NCBI GenBank assembly: GCA_900314855.1 | Contig: OMWZ01000001.1 | Span: 62,001-126,000, forward strand | Direction of reading: 5' to 3' | From: an uncultured Selenomonadales bacterium | GTDB lineage: Bacteria; Bacillota; Negativicutes; Acidaminococcales; Acidaminococcaceae | DNA length: 64,000 bases | Shown here: piece after piece, positions 17,254-25,825 of the stretch | How positions within the stretch are numbered: the first letter of the stretch is position 1 | How the letters are laid out: each line of letters begins with the position of its first letter | Notes under the pieces: generated by a model | The model's database searches: none | The model's input: the letters and a program-made list of their open reading frames with translations, nothing else | Told to the model about the DNA's origin: nothing | Position numbers and translations under genes: made by a program

Positions 17254-18147
17254 ATGAAAAAGCCTTATTTCGGAAGATTGCTGACCGCTATGGTAACGCC
17301 CTTTGACGAAAGCGGTGTCAATGTGGAGGCGGTCAAAAAATTGGTGGACTGGTGGCTGGCCCATGGGACGGACGGCCTCGTGGTGACCGGCTCGACGGGG
17401 GAAGCGGCGACCATGTCCGTAGAGGAGAAAAAGCTCCTCTGGACGACAGTGGTGCAGTATGTGAACGGCCGCGTACCGGTCATCGCCGGGACAGGCAGCA
17501 ACAGCACGGCCGGTTCCATAGAAATGACAAAGCTCGCTGAATCCTGCGGCGTGGACGGCGTCCTGATTGTGGGCCCGTACTACAATAAACCGACGCAGGA
17601 AGGGTATTATCGCCATTTCAAGGCCATTGCGGACAGCACGTCCTGCAAGGTCATCCTGTACAATGTCCCGGGTCGGACGGCGGCCAATGTGGCTCCGGCA
17701 ACGGTCGCCCGCACGGCGGCAGCCTGCCCCAATGTGGTGGCCATCAAAGAAGCGGCCGGCCGGGTCGATCAGGTGGCGGAACTGTACCGTCTGCTGCCGG
17801 AAGACTTTACCATTTACAGCGGCGATGATGGCCTCATCCTGCCGTTCCTGTCCGTCGGCGCGTCAGGCCTGATTTCTGTCCTGAGCAACGTGGACGGCGA
17901 AATCCTCCAAAATCTGATGCAGGCCTATGAAGAAGGCCGCGTCAAGGAGGCGGCGGATCTGAACAAAAAGATGGTTCCCCTGGCGGAGGCCATGTTCGTC
18001 GAAACCAATCCGATTCCGGTCAAGAAGGCCGTGTCCCTCGTGACAGGCATCGATTGCGGCGATCCGCGCCTGCCGCTGACGCCGCTCAGCGAAGGGGCGC
18101 TGGCCAAAATGACGGCGGTCCTGCGCGAAAATGGCCTCTTGCCCTGA
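17254..18147 (+). CDS. dapA: 4-hydroxy-tetrahydrodipicolinate synthase
   Basis: It condenses pyruvate with aspartate semialdehyde, the committed step towards lysine and peptidoglycan DAP. The 297-residue TIM barrel has VTGSTGEAATMS near residues 44-55, the catalytic tyrosine in VILYNVPGRTAAN (Tyr about 134) and the Schiff-base lysine in VVAIKEAAGR (about 162). An AAAGGAGAG site precedes the ATG. It is the last gene of the riboswitch-controlled operon, followed by a weak terminator-like hairpin. Later pathway genes such as lysA are not in the window. Confidence 0.97.
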   Translation: MKKPYFGRLLTAMVTPFDESGVNVEAVKKLVDWWLAHGTDGLVVTGSTGEAATMSVEEKKLLWTTVVQYVNGRVPVIAGTGSNSTAGSIEMTKLAESCGVDGVLIVGPYYNKPTQEGYYRHFKAIADSTSCKVILYNVPGRTAANVAPATVARTAAACPNVVAIKEAAGRVDQVAELYRLLPEDFTIYSGDDGLILPFLSVGASGLISVLSNVDGEILQNLMQAYEEGRVKEAADLNKKMVPLAEAMFVETNPIPVKKAVSLVTGIDCGDPRLPLTPLSEGALAKMTAVLRENGLLP

Positions 18148-18183
18148 GCAGGCCTACCATGGCGCCGCCGGAGGCTGCTTTTT
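18148..18183 (+). terminator. possible terminator of the dapB-asd-dapG-dapA operon
   Basis: GCAGGCCT pairs with AGGCTGC with one bulged G, the loop is GC-rich, and five T follow. The hairpin begins at the dapA stop codon. The stem is imperfect. Confidence 0.45.
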
Positions 18184-18237
18184 CGGCCCTGCAGGTTGGC
18201 TTGTGCCGCGGCGGCAGGAGAAATATCCGAAAAGAGT

Positions 18238-18266
18238 TTGCAATTTAGCGTAAAATAGCTTATAAT
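18238..18266 (+). promoter_or_regulatory. sigma-A promoter driving a short untranslated transcript
   Basis: TTGCAA, a 17-base spacer and a perfect TATAAT predict a start near 18273. No credible start codon with a ribosome site follows before a terminator about 110 bases downstream. Confidence 0.8.
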
Positions 18267-18272
18267 TTTGCT

Positions 18273-18383
18273 ACACACTGAGACTGACATCTGCCTGTCC
18301 TGTTTTGGGAGAACTCGGGACGGGCAGGTGCCCGTGTCAGATTTAAGCGTATTCTGTACCTTCGGGTTGGGATACGTTTTTTT
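18273..18383 (+). ncRNA. candidate structured small RNA or terminated leader, family not recognised
   Basis: This predicted transcript of about 110 bases runs from a good promoter to a terminator-like hairpin (18349-18383). Its 5' half can form CTGCCTGTCC (18291-18300) with GGACGGGCAG (18318-18327), closed further out by CTGACA / TGTCAG (18284-18289 and 18335-18340). A competing hairpin, GGGC-AGGT-GCCC with flanking GAC/GTC, uses part of the same 3' arm. I could not match it to 6S RNA, SRP RNA, tmRNA, a T box or a known riboswitch. A second promoter for pepA follows, so it may be an independent RNA rather than a pepA leader. Confidence 0.45.
18349..18383 (+). terminator. terminator of the candidate small RNA
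   Basis: GTATTCTGTACC and GGTTGGGATAC pair across a TTCG tetraloop with some G-T pairs, and seven T follow. It lies about 75 bases past the predicted start of the small transcript. Confidence 0.7.
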
Positions 18384-18396
18384 ATTTCCCAGGCCG

Positions 18397-18405
18397 TGTT
18401 ATAAT
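18397..18405 (+). promoter_or_regulatory. extended -10 promoter of pepA
   Basis: TGTTATAAT is a perfect extended -10 element, 14 bases after the preceding T run and about 85 bases before pepA. The -35 region is only T-rich. Confidence 0.6.
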
Positions 18406-18489
18406 GGGCCAGGAGGTGTCCCCGCGGGAGGGGGCCGCGCTCCGGACAAGTCGGTCCGCGAGAGAGGAAAATGGGAAAGGATGGACAAG

Positions 18490-19986
18490 ATGGAAGAATT
18501 TATTTCGTTAGGCAGTGTCGCCCCCAAGGCGTCCCTGTATGAGGGAGCGGAAGCCGTTGCCCTGCTGCTGTGCCGGGAATGCGTGCCCGAACTGGCCGGG
18601 ACAGGCCTGCCCAAGGATCTGCAGGCTGCCGTGTTGTACGCCGTCGACAAGGATGTCACGGTCACGGACAAGGGGAAAGTGACGGAACTTGTCCTGCCGC
18701 GGGGGGACCGCTTTGTGCGTCTCGTCCTCGCCGGCGCCGGCAAGGGCCGGGAATGCACGCCCACAAATCTGCGCCGGGCCGCGGGCAATGCCGTGCGGGT
18801 CCTCGTCCGGCACGGCGTGACCAACGCGATCGTGGCCGGCCCGGTCCTGCTGCACCCGGCGCGGAACCATTATCTGAAGGCGGTGGTAGAAGGGCTGCTG
18901 CTGGGCAGCTACCGCTTTGACAAGTATAAATCGGACAAAAAAACGCCGAACCCGTTGTCCATCAGTATAGTCAACGGGGTGGATGGCGCGCTGGGAGCAC
19001 TTTCGCAGGGAATGATCACGGCGTATGCTATCGGCCATGCGAGGGATCTCGCCAACGAACCGGGCAACGTGATCAATCCGGAAGTCCTGGCGGAAGAAGC
19101 GGAAGAGGTGGCGGAAAAGTACGGCCTGGACGTCGAAGTGCTGACGGAACGGGAGATGGCCCAAAAGGGCATGAATGCCATCTTGGCCGTCGGGGCCGGC
19201 AGTATCCATCCGCCCCGCCTGGTGACGCTGACGTACCGCGGGGCCGGCGACGCGCCGTTCCTGGCGTTTGTCGGCAAGGGGATCACGTTCGACAGCGGCG
19301 GCATTTCCCTGAAACCGGGGGTCGGCATGGGGGAAATGAAGGACGACATGAGCGGCGCGGCCGCTGTCCTTGGTGCCATGCAGGCCATTGCTTCCCTGCA
19401 GATGAAGGTCAACGTCCTGGGCATCCTGGCCTGCGCGGAAAACATGCCGTCCGGTTCGGCCCAGCGCCCCGGGGACATTGTGACGGCAGCCAATGGCAAG
19501 ACCATCGAGGTGGTGAATACCGACGCGGAAGGCCGTATGGTTTTGGCCGATGCGGTCTGGTACGCCGGGGAGAAGGGCGCCACGGAAGTCGTGGATATCG
19601 CTACCCTGACGGGAGCTGTCATTATCGCCCTGGGCGAAGATATTTCGGGAATTGTGGCCAACGATGACAATCTGGCCATGGCGGTCAAACTGGCAGGACA
19701 CCGGGCCGGCGAGGAATGGTGGCAGCTGCCCCTCCTGGAAAATGCCGACGAACTCCTGGCCAGTTCCTGCGCCGACTATAAGAACAGCGCCGGACGTCCG
19801 GCCGGAACGATTACGGGCGGCGCCTTTATTGGGCACTTCGTGAAGCCGGGGCTGCCCTGGGCCCATCTGGATATCGGCGGCACGTCGACGGCCAAGAAGA
19901 CCCACGGCCACCTGGTGGAAGGCTGTACGGCCTTCGGGACGGCGACCCTTATCGAATACGCAAAGAGCCGGCAGGTGCTGCCATGA
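18490..19986 (+). CDS. pepA: leucyl aminopeptidase, M17 family
   Basis: A cytosolic two-metal aminopeptidase that trims N-terminal residues from peptides. The 498-residue protein has the M17 N-terminal macro-like domain and the C-terminal catalytic domain. Metal and active-site signatures are VGKGITFDSGGISLKPG, the KDDMSGAAAVLG block and NTDAEGRMVLADA (about residues 341-353). The chosen ATG at 18490 has AAAGGA 8 bases upstream. An in-frame ATG at 18481 is possible but sits directly against the ribosome site. Much longer upstream extensions overlap the small RNA. The stop overlaps the next start as ATGA, so the PHP gene is translationally coupled. Confidence 0.95.
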   Translation: MEEFISLGSVAPKASLYEGAEAVALLLCRECVPELAGTGLPKDLQAAVLYAVDKDVTVTDKGKVTELVLPRGDRFVRLVLAGAGKGRECTPTNLRRAAGNAVRVLVRHGVTNAIVAGPVLLHPARNHYLKAVVEGLLLGSYRFDKYKSDKKTPNPLSISIVNGVDGALGALSQGMITAYAIGHARDLANEPGNVINPEVLAEEAEEVAEKYGLDVEVLTEREMAQKGMNAILAVGAGSIHPPRLVTLTYRGAGDAPFLAFVGKGITFDSGGISLKPGVGMGEMKDDMSGAAAVLGAMQAIASLQMKVNVLGILACAENMPSGSAQRPGDIVTAANGKTIEVVNTDAEGRMVLADAVWYAGEKGATEVVDIATLTGAVIIALGEDISGIVANDDNLAMAVKLAGHRAGEEWWQLPLLENADELLASSCADYKNSAGRPAGTITGGAFIGHFVKPGLPWAHLDIGGTSTAKKTHGHLVEGCTAFGTATLIEYAKSRQVLP

Positions 19987-20825
19987 CGGCATCGTTATCC
20001 GGGAGCGCCCTGGCGGATCTCCACCTGCACAGCACGTTCTCCGACGGAATCCTGACTCCGGAGGAGTTGGCGGAACAGGCGGCCCAGGGCGGCATCGCCG
20101 TGCTCGCCCTGACGGACCACGATACGCTGCGGGGACTGCCGCCCATGGCGCGGGCCCTGGCGGCCCGGGGAATCCGCTTTATCCCCGGCGTGGAACTGAG
20201 CACACGCCTGGAAGGGCGCCAGGTTCATATCCTGGGCCTCGGCATTCGGCAGGACGATGGCGAATTGGAAACACGGCTGGCGGAAGTGCGTGACGCCCGC
20301 CGGATCCGGCTGGAAAAAATCCTGGCGAAGGTGCGCGCCCTGGGCCTCGACATCGAGATGGCGCCGCCGGCCGACGGTATGCGCGCCGTCGGCCGGCCCC
20401 ATGTGGCGCGGGCCTTGGTAGCCGCGGGGTATGTCCGGGACGTGCAGGAAGCATTCGACCGCTATCTGGGCGAGGGCAAGCCGGCCTATGAGCCGCAGCC
20501 GAAGATGTCCCCGGCGGAAGGGGTGGCACTGATTCACCGGGCCGGCGGCCTGGCGGTGCAGGCCCATCCCGAGGAAGTGGGGAACCGGGAGCTGGTCCGA
20601 AGTCTCCTGGCGACGCTGCCCTATGACGGCGTGGAAATCTGGCATCCGTCCGCCGACGGGGAGGCACAGGCTTTCTGGCGGCAGGAAGCGGCGCGGAGGG
20701 GTCTCCTGGTGACGGGCGGCAGTGATTTCCATGGCAACGCCGGCCGGTTTCCGGACCGTCTGGGCCTCTGGAAGGTTTCCGTCCGGAGCGTACAGGACAT
20801 CTTGCGGCGTTTTGGCCTGTTGTGA
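19983..20825 (+). CDS. PHP-domain phosphoesterase (RNase AM / TrpH-like)
   Basis: This 280-residue protein is a stand-alone PHP phosphoesterase of the YciV/TrpH (Rnm) type. Known members hydrolyse 3',5'-nucleoside bisphosphates or trim 5' ends of short RNAs. The four metal motifs are visible: ADLHLHSTFSDG at the N-terminus, ALTDHDT, PGVELST and VQAHPEE, with GGSDFHG near the C-terminus. A helical insert lies between residues 90 and 165. It overlaps pepA by four bases (ATGA) and is co-transcribed with it. Whether it removes pAp or processes RNA cannot be decided from sequence. Confidence 0.88.
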   Translation: MTASLSGSALADLHLHSTFSDGILTPEELAEQAAQGGIAVLALTDHDTLRGLPPMARALAARGIRFIPGVELSTRLEGRQVHILGLGIRQDDGELETRLAEVRDARRIRLEKILAKVRALGLDIEMAPPADGMRAVGRPHVARALVAAGYVRDVQEAFDRYLGEGKPAYEPQPKMSPAEGVALIHRAGGLAVQAHPEEVGNRELVRSLLATLPYDGVEIWHPSADGEAQAFWRQEAARRGLLVTGGSDFHGNAGRFPDRLGLWKVSVRSVQDILRRFGLL

Positions 20826-20927
20826 CACCAATCGGCGCTGTTTTTCAACCAGTCGGAAAATTTTACGCAAATTCCGTCCCCAAATATGGTATGATAATGC
20901 TAGTGAGAAGGGTGAAGGTGGATTGGA

Positions 20928-21764
20928 ATGGAAGTCATTGCCTTTGTAGGCCCCAGTGGTTCCGGCAAGAGCCATCGCGCCATCGGTGTCGCCCACCAGT
21001 ACAACTGTCAGGGCATTATCGATGACGGCCTCCTGATCGAGGGCGCGAAAATCCTCGCCGGCACGTCGGCGAAGAGTGAGCAGAACCGGGTACAGGCTGT
21101 CAAACGCGCTATTTTCTATGACGACGCCCACGCGTCGGAAGTCCGGCAGGCCATGGCCCGCTCCGGAATCCGGCGGCTGCTGATCCTGGCGACGTCGGAC
21201 AAGATGATCGACAAGATCACGAAACGCCTGAGCCTGCCCAAACCGCTGAAGACCGTGTATATCACGGAAATCGCTACCAAGCAGGAAATCAAAAAGGCTC
21301 ACGAAGCGCGGCTCCGGTATGGCAAACACATTGTGCCGGTTCCGACGGTGGAATTAAAGCAGCACTTTGGCGGATTCTTCGCGAACCTGCCGTACAATCT
21401 TTTTTCCAAGAACCGGAAAATCCGGGAGGACAGCCGCTCCATCGTTCGCCCGGCTTTCAGCTACTACGGGCTGATCCTCATTTCCGACTATGTCATCGAG
21501 GATATTATCAACCTCATTGTGGAGCGCATGGTCGGCGTGGCGCGGATCAACTACATTCATGTCCGGCGGCGGTCGGACAGCCGGGGGCTTTCAGTTCATG
21601 TGGAGCTGATTTTTTATTACGGCGTCAAAGTCTTCGAAGTCTCACGAATCCTGCAGCAAAAAATCAAGAAAAAGATTGAACACATGACGGGCATGCAGGT
21701 CCAGAAAGTGAACATCTCCGTCCGCAGCCTGGAATTACGGCGCGCGGAAGGGGAGGCAGAGTAG
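20928..21764 (+). CDS. P-loop ATPase-like protein with C-terminal Asp23/Gls24-like domain
   Basis: The 278-residue protein opens with a clear Walker A motif, GPSGSGKS at residues 8-15, in a small P-loop domain that continues through AIFYDD (about 62-67) and LLILATSDKMIDKITKRL. After a basic linker (residues about 150-175), residues 180-275 resemble Asp23/Gls24 (alkaline-shock) proteins: YYGLILISDYVIEDIINLIV, then a strand-rich VHVELIFYYGVKVFEV and the amphipathic helix ILQQKIKKKIEHMTGM with VQKVNISV. Asp23-like proteins often sit at the cell envelope. The function is unknown. It is monocistronic, between the pepA pair and sucCD. The domain assignment is by pattern. Confidence 0.7.
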   Translation: MEVIAFVGPSGSGKSHRAIGVAHQYNCQGIIDDGLLIEGAKILAGTSAKSEQNRVQAVKRAIFYDDAHASEVRQAMARSGIRRLLILATSDKMIDKITKRLSLPKPLKTVYITEIATKQEIKKAHEARLRYGKHIVPVPTVELKQHFGGFFANLPYNLFSKNRKIREDSRSIVRPAFSYYGLILISDYVIEDIINLIVERMVGVARINYIHVRRRSDSRGLSVHVELIFYYGVKVFEVSRILQQKIKKKIEHMTGMQVQKVNISVRSLELRRAEGEAE

Positions 21765-21845
21765 GGAGGGATCCGGCCGTCCAGGCTGTGTATACTGGTT
21801 CCGTCAATTCCCAATGTTTGGAAATAGCAGAGGAGGGAATGCATC

Positions 21846-23045
21846 TTGAAGATTCACGAGTATCAGGCAAAGGAAATCATGAAGTGGTACGGTATCGACG
21901 TGCCGAACGGCCGGGCGGCATTCAGCCCGGAAGAGGCAGCCCGTATCGCGAAAGACCTTGGTTCCCCTGTGGCTGTGGTCAAAGCACAGATCTATGCCGG
22001 TGGCCGGGGTAAGGCCGGCGGGGTCAAATTGGCCCACACCATCGACGAAGTGAAGTATTTCGCTTCGCAGCTCCTGGGGAAAAGGCTGGTGACGCACCAG
22101 AACGGCCCGGAAGGCACGGTGGTCAACCGCCTCCTGATTGAGGAAGGCATCAACATTGTCAAGGAATATTATCTGGGCATGACCATCGACCGCGATTCCG
22201 CCCGCATCGTCATGATGGGGAGCGCCGACGGCGGCATGGAAATCGAGACGGTGGCGAAGGAGCATCCGGAGCACATCGTCTACGAGTACATCGATCCTAC
22301 GGCAGGGCTCCAGCCGTTTCAGGCGAGGCGCATGGCGTACCGCATGAAGTTCCCCGAATACGTCATCAGCAAAGTCGCGAAGACCATGGAGAACTTGTAC
22401 CAGCTCTTCGTGGATAAGGATTGCTCCCTGGCGGAGACGAACCCGCTCGTCCTGACGGCGGATCACCGTATCGTGGCAGCCGACGCCAAGCTGAACTTCG
22501 ACGACAGCGCTATTTACCGGCATCCCGAAATTTACGCCCTGCGCGACGAAAGTGAAGAAGATCCGAAAGAACGCGATGCGGCGAAGGCTTCTCTGTCCTA
22601 TATCAATCTGGGCGGCGATGTCGCCTGCATGGTCAACGGCGCCGGCCTGGCCATGGCCACGGTCGACCTGATCAAGTTCTACGGCGGGGAGCCGGCGAAC
22701 TTCCTCGACGTCGGCGGCGATTCCACGGTGGAAAAGATTGCCGAGGCGTTCCGCATCATGCAGTCCGACGATCAGGTACACAGCGTTTTCGTCAATATTT
22801 TTGGCGGCATCAACAAGTGTGATGTCATCGCGGGCGGTATCGTGGAAGCGGCGAAAGTCGTCGGCCTGAAGGTTCCCGTCATTGCCCGTCTGGATGGCAC
22901 GAACGTCGAAGCCGGACGGAAGATCCTCCGTGAAGCCAACCTTCCCATGGTCCATGCCATGGAAAAGATGGAAGAAGGCGCCGAACTCGCAGTGAAACTG
23001 GCTGCCGAGACGAAGGCGAAACTGGCGGAAGGGAAGGAGGCGTAA
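21846..23045 (+). CDS. sucC: succinate-CoA ligase (ADP-forming) beta subunit
   Basis: The beta subunit interconverts succinyl-CoA and succinate with ATP formation. The 399-residue protein begins [12 protein letters not shown], the standard SucC N-terminus. The start codon is TTG at 21846 with GAGGAGGGA 7 bases upstream; a nearby ATG is out of frame. The ATP-grasp domain includes [18 protein letters not shown]. The C-terminal CoA-ligase domain has [19 protein letters not shown] and [10 protein letters not shown]. sucD follows after two bases, so the subunits are made together. In a fermenter this pair may recover ATP from succinyl-CoA or supply it for biosynthesis. Confidence 0.96.
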   Translation: MKIHEYQAKEIMKWYGIDVPNGRAAFSPEEAARIAKDLGSPVAVVKAQIYAGGRGKAGGVKLAHTIDEVKYFASQLLGKRLVTHQNGPEGTVVNRLLIEEGINIVKEYYLGMTIDRDSARIVMMGSADGGMEIETVAKEHPEHIVYEYIDPTAGLQPFQARRMAYRMKFPEYVISKVAKTMENLYQLFVDKDCSLAETNPLVLTADHRIVAADAKLNFDDSAIYRHPEIYALRDESEEDPKERDAAKASLSYINLGGDVACMVNGAGLAMATVDLIKFYGGEPANFLDVGGDSTVEKIAEAFRIMQSDDQVHSVFVNIFGGINKCDVIAGGIVEAAKVVGLKVPVIARLDGTNVEAGRKILREANLPMVHAMEKMEEGAELAVKLAAETKAKLAEGKEA

Positions 23046-23047
23046 TC

Positions 23048-23950
23048 ATGTCCGTTTTTGTGAATAAAGATACGAAGGTCCTGGTGCAGGGGATTACGGG
23101 TCACCAGGCCAAATTCCATACGAAAATCGCCCTGGATTACGGTACGAACATCGTGGCCGGCGTCACGCCCGGCCACGGTGGGGAAATGGTCCTTGGCGTT
23201 CCTGTCTTCAACACCGTTTCCGACGCAGTGGAAGCGACGGGCGCGACGGCCTCCATCATCTATGTACCGGCCCGTTTCGCGGCGGACTCTATCATGGAAG
23301 CCGTCGATGCCGGCCTGGATTTCGTCTGCTGCATCACGGAACATATCCCGGTCCTGGATATGATCAAGGTACGGGCGTACCTGAAGGGAAAGAAGACAAT
23401 CTTCCTAGGGCCGAACTGCCCGGGAATCCTGACCGTGGACGAGTGCCGTCTGGGCCTGCTGCCGACCTACATCAACAAGAAGGGGCACGTGGGGGTTATC
23501 AGCCGTTCCGGCACCTTGACGTACGAAGCGACGTACCAGCTGACGCACGCAGGCATCGGTCAGACCACCTGCGTCGGCCTGGGCGGGGACCCTGTCAAGG
23601 GCATCGACTTCATCGACGCGCTGGAAGCTTTCAACAAGGATGAGGACACGTACGCCATCGTCATGATTGGGGAAATCGGCGGCAACGCGGAAGAAAAGGC
23701 GGCGGCGTGGATCAAAGCGAACATGAAGAAACCCGTCATCGCCTTTATCAGCGGTCGGCAGGCACCTCCGGGCAAACGCATGGGCCATGCGGGCGCCATC
23801 ATTAGTGGCGGCATGGGCACGGCAGCCGGTAAAATCAAGGCGCTGAACGACGCGGGAATCGAAGTGGCCGACACGGTTGCCCAGATCGGCGAAACGGCGG
23901 TCCGCGTCCTCAAGAAAGCCGGCATCTACGACGAATGCCATACGTGCTGA
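23048..23950 (+). CDS. sucD: succinate-CoA ligase (ADP-forming) alpha subunit
   Basis: The alpha subunit carries the CoA site and the phosphorylated histidine. The 300-residue protein shows [12 protein letters not shown] and [14 protein letters not shown] at the N-terminus, [16 protein letters not shown] in the middle, and the active-site histidine in [17 protein letters not shown] (His about 247). An AAGGAGG site lies at the end of sucC. Dimer assembly with SucC is expected. A long inverted repeat follows about 70 bases later and probably ends transcription. Confidence 0.97.
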   Translation: MSVFVNKDTKVLVQGITGHQAKFHTKIALDYGTNIVAGVTPGHGGEMVLGVPVFNTVSDAVEATGATASIIYVPARFAADSIMEAVDAGLDFVCCITEHIPVLDMIKVRAYLKGKKTIFLGPNCPGILTVDECRLGLLPTYINKKGHVGVISRSGTLTYEATYQLTHAGIGQTTCVGLGGDPVKGIDFIDALEAFNKDEDTYAIVMIGEIGGNAEEKAAAWIKANMKKPVIAFISGRQAPPGKRMGHAGAIISGGMGTAAGKIKALNDAGIEVADTVAQIGETAVRVLKKAGIYDECHTC

Positions 23951-24018
23951 AGCCCTGAAGCCGGGGCTCGGCAAGGGAACGGCACCGTTTTGTTAACAAC
24001 GTAACAAAAGAATCAGAA

Positions 24019-24062
24019 AACTCCCCTGGCGGGACCGAAATTCCGGCCCCGCCAGGGGAGTT
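24019..24062. terminator. bidirectional terminator between sucD and the minus-strand gene
   Basis: AACTCCCCTGGCGGG pairs perfectly over 15 bases with CCCGCCAGGGGAGTT across a 14-base loop. Read on the minus strand the stem ends in TTTT and a T-rich tail. On the plus strand the tail is GTTGTGTTG, which is weaker. It serves convergent genes. Confidence 0.75.
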
Positions 24063-24197
24063 GTGTTGACGGCATGCTCGGCGTGCCGTACAATAAAATA
24101 CGAAAGGGATATCCTCAGCACTATCCTTCAAAGGCGAAGGGCAGTAAAGCGGGTATCCCTGTGTTTTTTCTGTTCTGTTCCGGCGGATCTTTTTCCG

Positions 24198-24542
24198 TTA
24201 CGCCTCGTCCTGGGTGAAGTAGAAGGCCGGGGACGGGTAATAGAACTCGCAATGCTCGAAATTCATTGTTTCTGTCGTGAATTTGTCCAGGACGGCGCGG
24301 GACACGCCTTCTTCAAAGTCAACGACATTGTCTTTGTTGATGTTGGCGTCTTCCACGATGATGAGCAGGTACGGTTTGGCTTCGGGAGCACTGGGCGGAA
24401 CCAGGCTGCGGTCCATGGGCAGGCCGGGCACGATCAGGATCTGGCCCGCGTCTTCGCCGTTGGCGTCGCTCAGGCGGGCCCGGTAAAAGTTGTTGTACAG
24501 GGTACGGGCCAGACGAAGGTTATAAACGGTATAACTGTTCAT
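24198..24542 (-). CDS. conserved-looking protein of unknown function (114 aa)
   Basis: The ATG at 24542 is preceded by AAAGGAAGTG. The 114-residue protein begins MNSYTVYNLRLARTLYNNFY and contains the hydrophobic strand PYLLIIVED, so it is probably a small soluble alpha/beta protein. It has no signal peptide, membrane span or metal motif, and I do not recognise the family. It points towards sucD and is flanked by the bidirectional hairpin at 24019-24062, so it is a single-gene unit. Codon use looks like that of its neighbours, which argues for a real gene. Confidence 0.65.
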   Translation of the reverse strand: MNSYTVYNLRLARTLYNNFYRARLSDANGEDAGQILIVPGLPMDRSLVPPSAPEAKPYLLIIVEDANINKDNVVDFEEGVSRAVLDKFTTETMNFEHCEFYYPSPAFYFTQDEA

Positions 24543-24742
24543 TTTATTACACTTCCTTTAATATTTTTGTCCGACTCTTATCATAGCATAAAAGGTTGTT
24601 TGTGGAAAGAGGGAAGTCTGCATTCTGTATACATCATACTTTTGGGAATTTTGCGCAGATTGGCAGGAATTTACCATCCGACAGCGAAAAGATTAAATAA
24701 GTGACTGTGCTGTCAGTCAAAACGGAGGTTGTCGGAGTTTGG

Positions 24743-24771
24743 TATAAAATGCCGTAGTTTCGCATTTTATA
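24743..24771. repeat. perfect inverted repeat upstream of the TRAP transporter genes
   Basis: TATAAAATGC (24743-24752) and GCATTTTATA (24762-24771) are exact inverted copies separated by 9 bases, 43 bases upstream of the binding-protein start. The half-sites overlap TATAAA-type -10 sequences, so this could be an operator on the promoter. It could also be an RNA hairpin. The rest of the 270-base gap (24543-24814) is AT-rich with nothing else I could identify. Confidence 0.55.
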
Positions 24772-24814
24772 TAAAATCACGACGCAATATTTTAGACGTC
24801 AAGGAGGGGTTTAC

Positions 24815-25789
24815 ATGAAGAAGTTATTGGCATTCCTAATGGCATTCTGTGTCATCGGTTCCGTAATCGCAGGTTGCGGCGGCGGAGACAAGAAAGATGC
24901 CAAACCGGCGGAGGGCGGCAAGAAATTCCTGAATATCGCCACGGGCGGTACGGCTGGCACGTACTATCCGTTGGGCGGCGCCCTGGCGGACATCCTGAAC
25001 AAAAATGTGCCTGGCGCCAACGCTTCCGCCCAGTCCACGGGCGCGTCCGTTGCCAACGTCAACCTGCTGAAGGATGGCAAGGTCGATATCGCCTTTATTC
25101 AGAACGATATCGCTTATTACGCCGTTAATGGGGTGGAAATGTTCAAGGATAAGAAGGTCGGCAACCTGAAAGGCCTGGCAACCCTGTATCCGGAAACCAT
25201 CCAGATCGTAACGACCAAGAAGACGGGAATCAAGACCCTGGCCGACATTAAAGGCAAACGTGTCGCTGTCGGTGCCGCTGGGTCCGGTACGGAAGCCAAC
25301 GCCCGCCAGATCCTGGCAGAAGCCGGCATTACGTACAAAGATATCAAAGTCCAGTACCTGTCCTTCGGGGAAGCTGCTTCCGCTTTGAAAGACGGGAACG
25401 TCGATGTCGGGTTCGTTACGGCCGGCCATCCGACCGCAGCCATCCAGGACCTGTCCACGCAGCATGATGTCGTACTGGTTCCAGTCGATGCCGCCATGGC
25501 GGATAAGCTGATTGCCAAATATCCCTTCTACACGAAAGTCGTCATTCCGGCCAACACCTACAACAAGGTCGCCGCAGACACGCCGGCCGTTGCCGTTCGC
25601 TGCATGCTCGCCGTGACGGACAAGATGGACGCCGATACGGGCTATGCCGTCGTCAAGGCCCTGTATACCAACCTGGATCGCATGAAAGCGGCTCATAACG
25701 TAGGCAAGAACATCACGAAAGCTTCCGCGAAGGACGGTATGTCCATCCCGCTGAACGCTGGTGCTGAAAAGTTCTTCAACGAAAAATAA
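24815..25789 (+). CDS. TAXI-family TRAP transporter substrate-binding lipoprotein
   Basis: Extracytoplasmic binding protein of a TRAP uptake system, 324 residues. Residues 1-20 form a lipoprotein signal ending in VIAG-C21. The mature protein starts with a charged Gly/Lys linker and then FLNIATGGTAGTYYPLGGAL, the TAXI signature. VNLLKDGKVDIAFIQND and the KGKRVAVGAAGSGTEANA block are also characteristic. TAXI proteins typically bind small carboxylates such as glutamate-like or dicarboxylic acids, but the ligand is not determinable here. An AAGGAGGGG site precedes the start. A DUF1850 gene and the fused permease follow. Confidence 0.93.
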   Translation: MKKLLAFLMAFCVIGSVIAGCGGGDKKDAKPAEGGKKFLNIATGGTAGTYYPLGGALADILNKNVPGANASAQSTGASVANVNLLKDGKVDIAFIQNDIAYYAVNGVEMFKDKKVGNLKGLATLYPETIQIVTTKKTGIKTLADIKGKRVAVGAAGSGTEANARQILAEAGITYKDIKVQYLSFGEAASALKDGNVDVGFVTAGHPTAAIQDLSTQHDVVLVPVDAAMADKLIAKYPFYTKVVIPANTYNKVAADTPAVAVRCMLAVTDKMDADTGYAVVKALYTNLDRMKAAHNVGKNITKASAKDGMSIPLNAGAEKFFNEK

Positions 25790-25825
25790 CCCTTGTCCGG
25801 CAAAGACAGGAAAGTAGTTCAATCC

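Noticed and set aside
18268-18489. N-terminal extension of pepA by 74 codons
   Set aside because: It overlaps the small-RNA candidate, a terminator and the pepA promoter. ATG 18490 has a good ribosome site and gives the family length.
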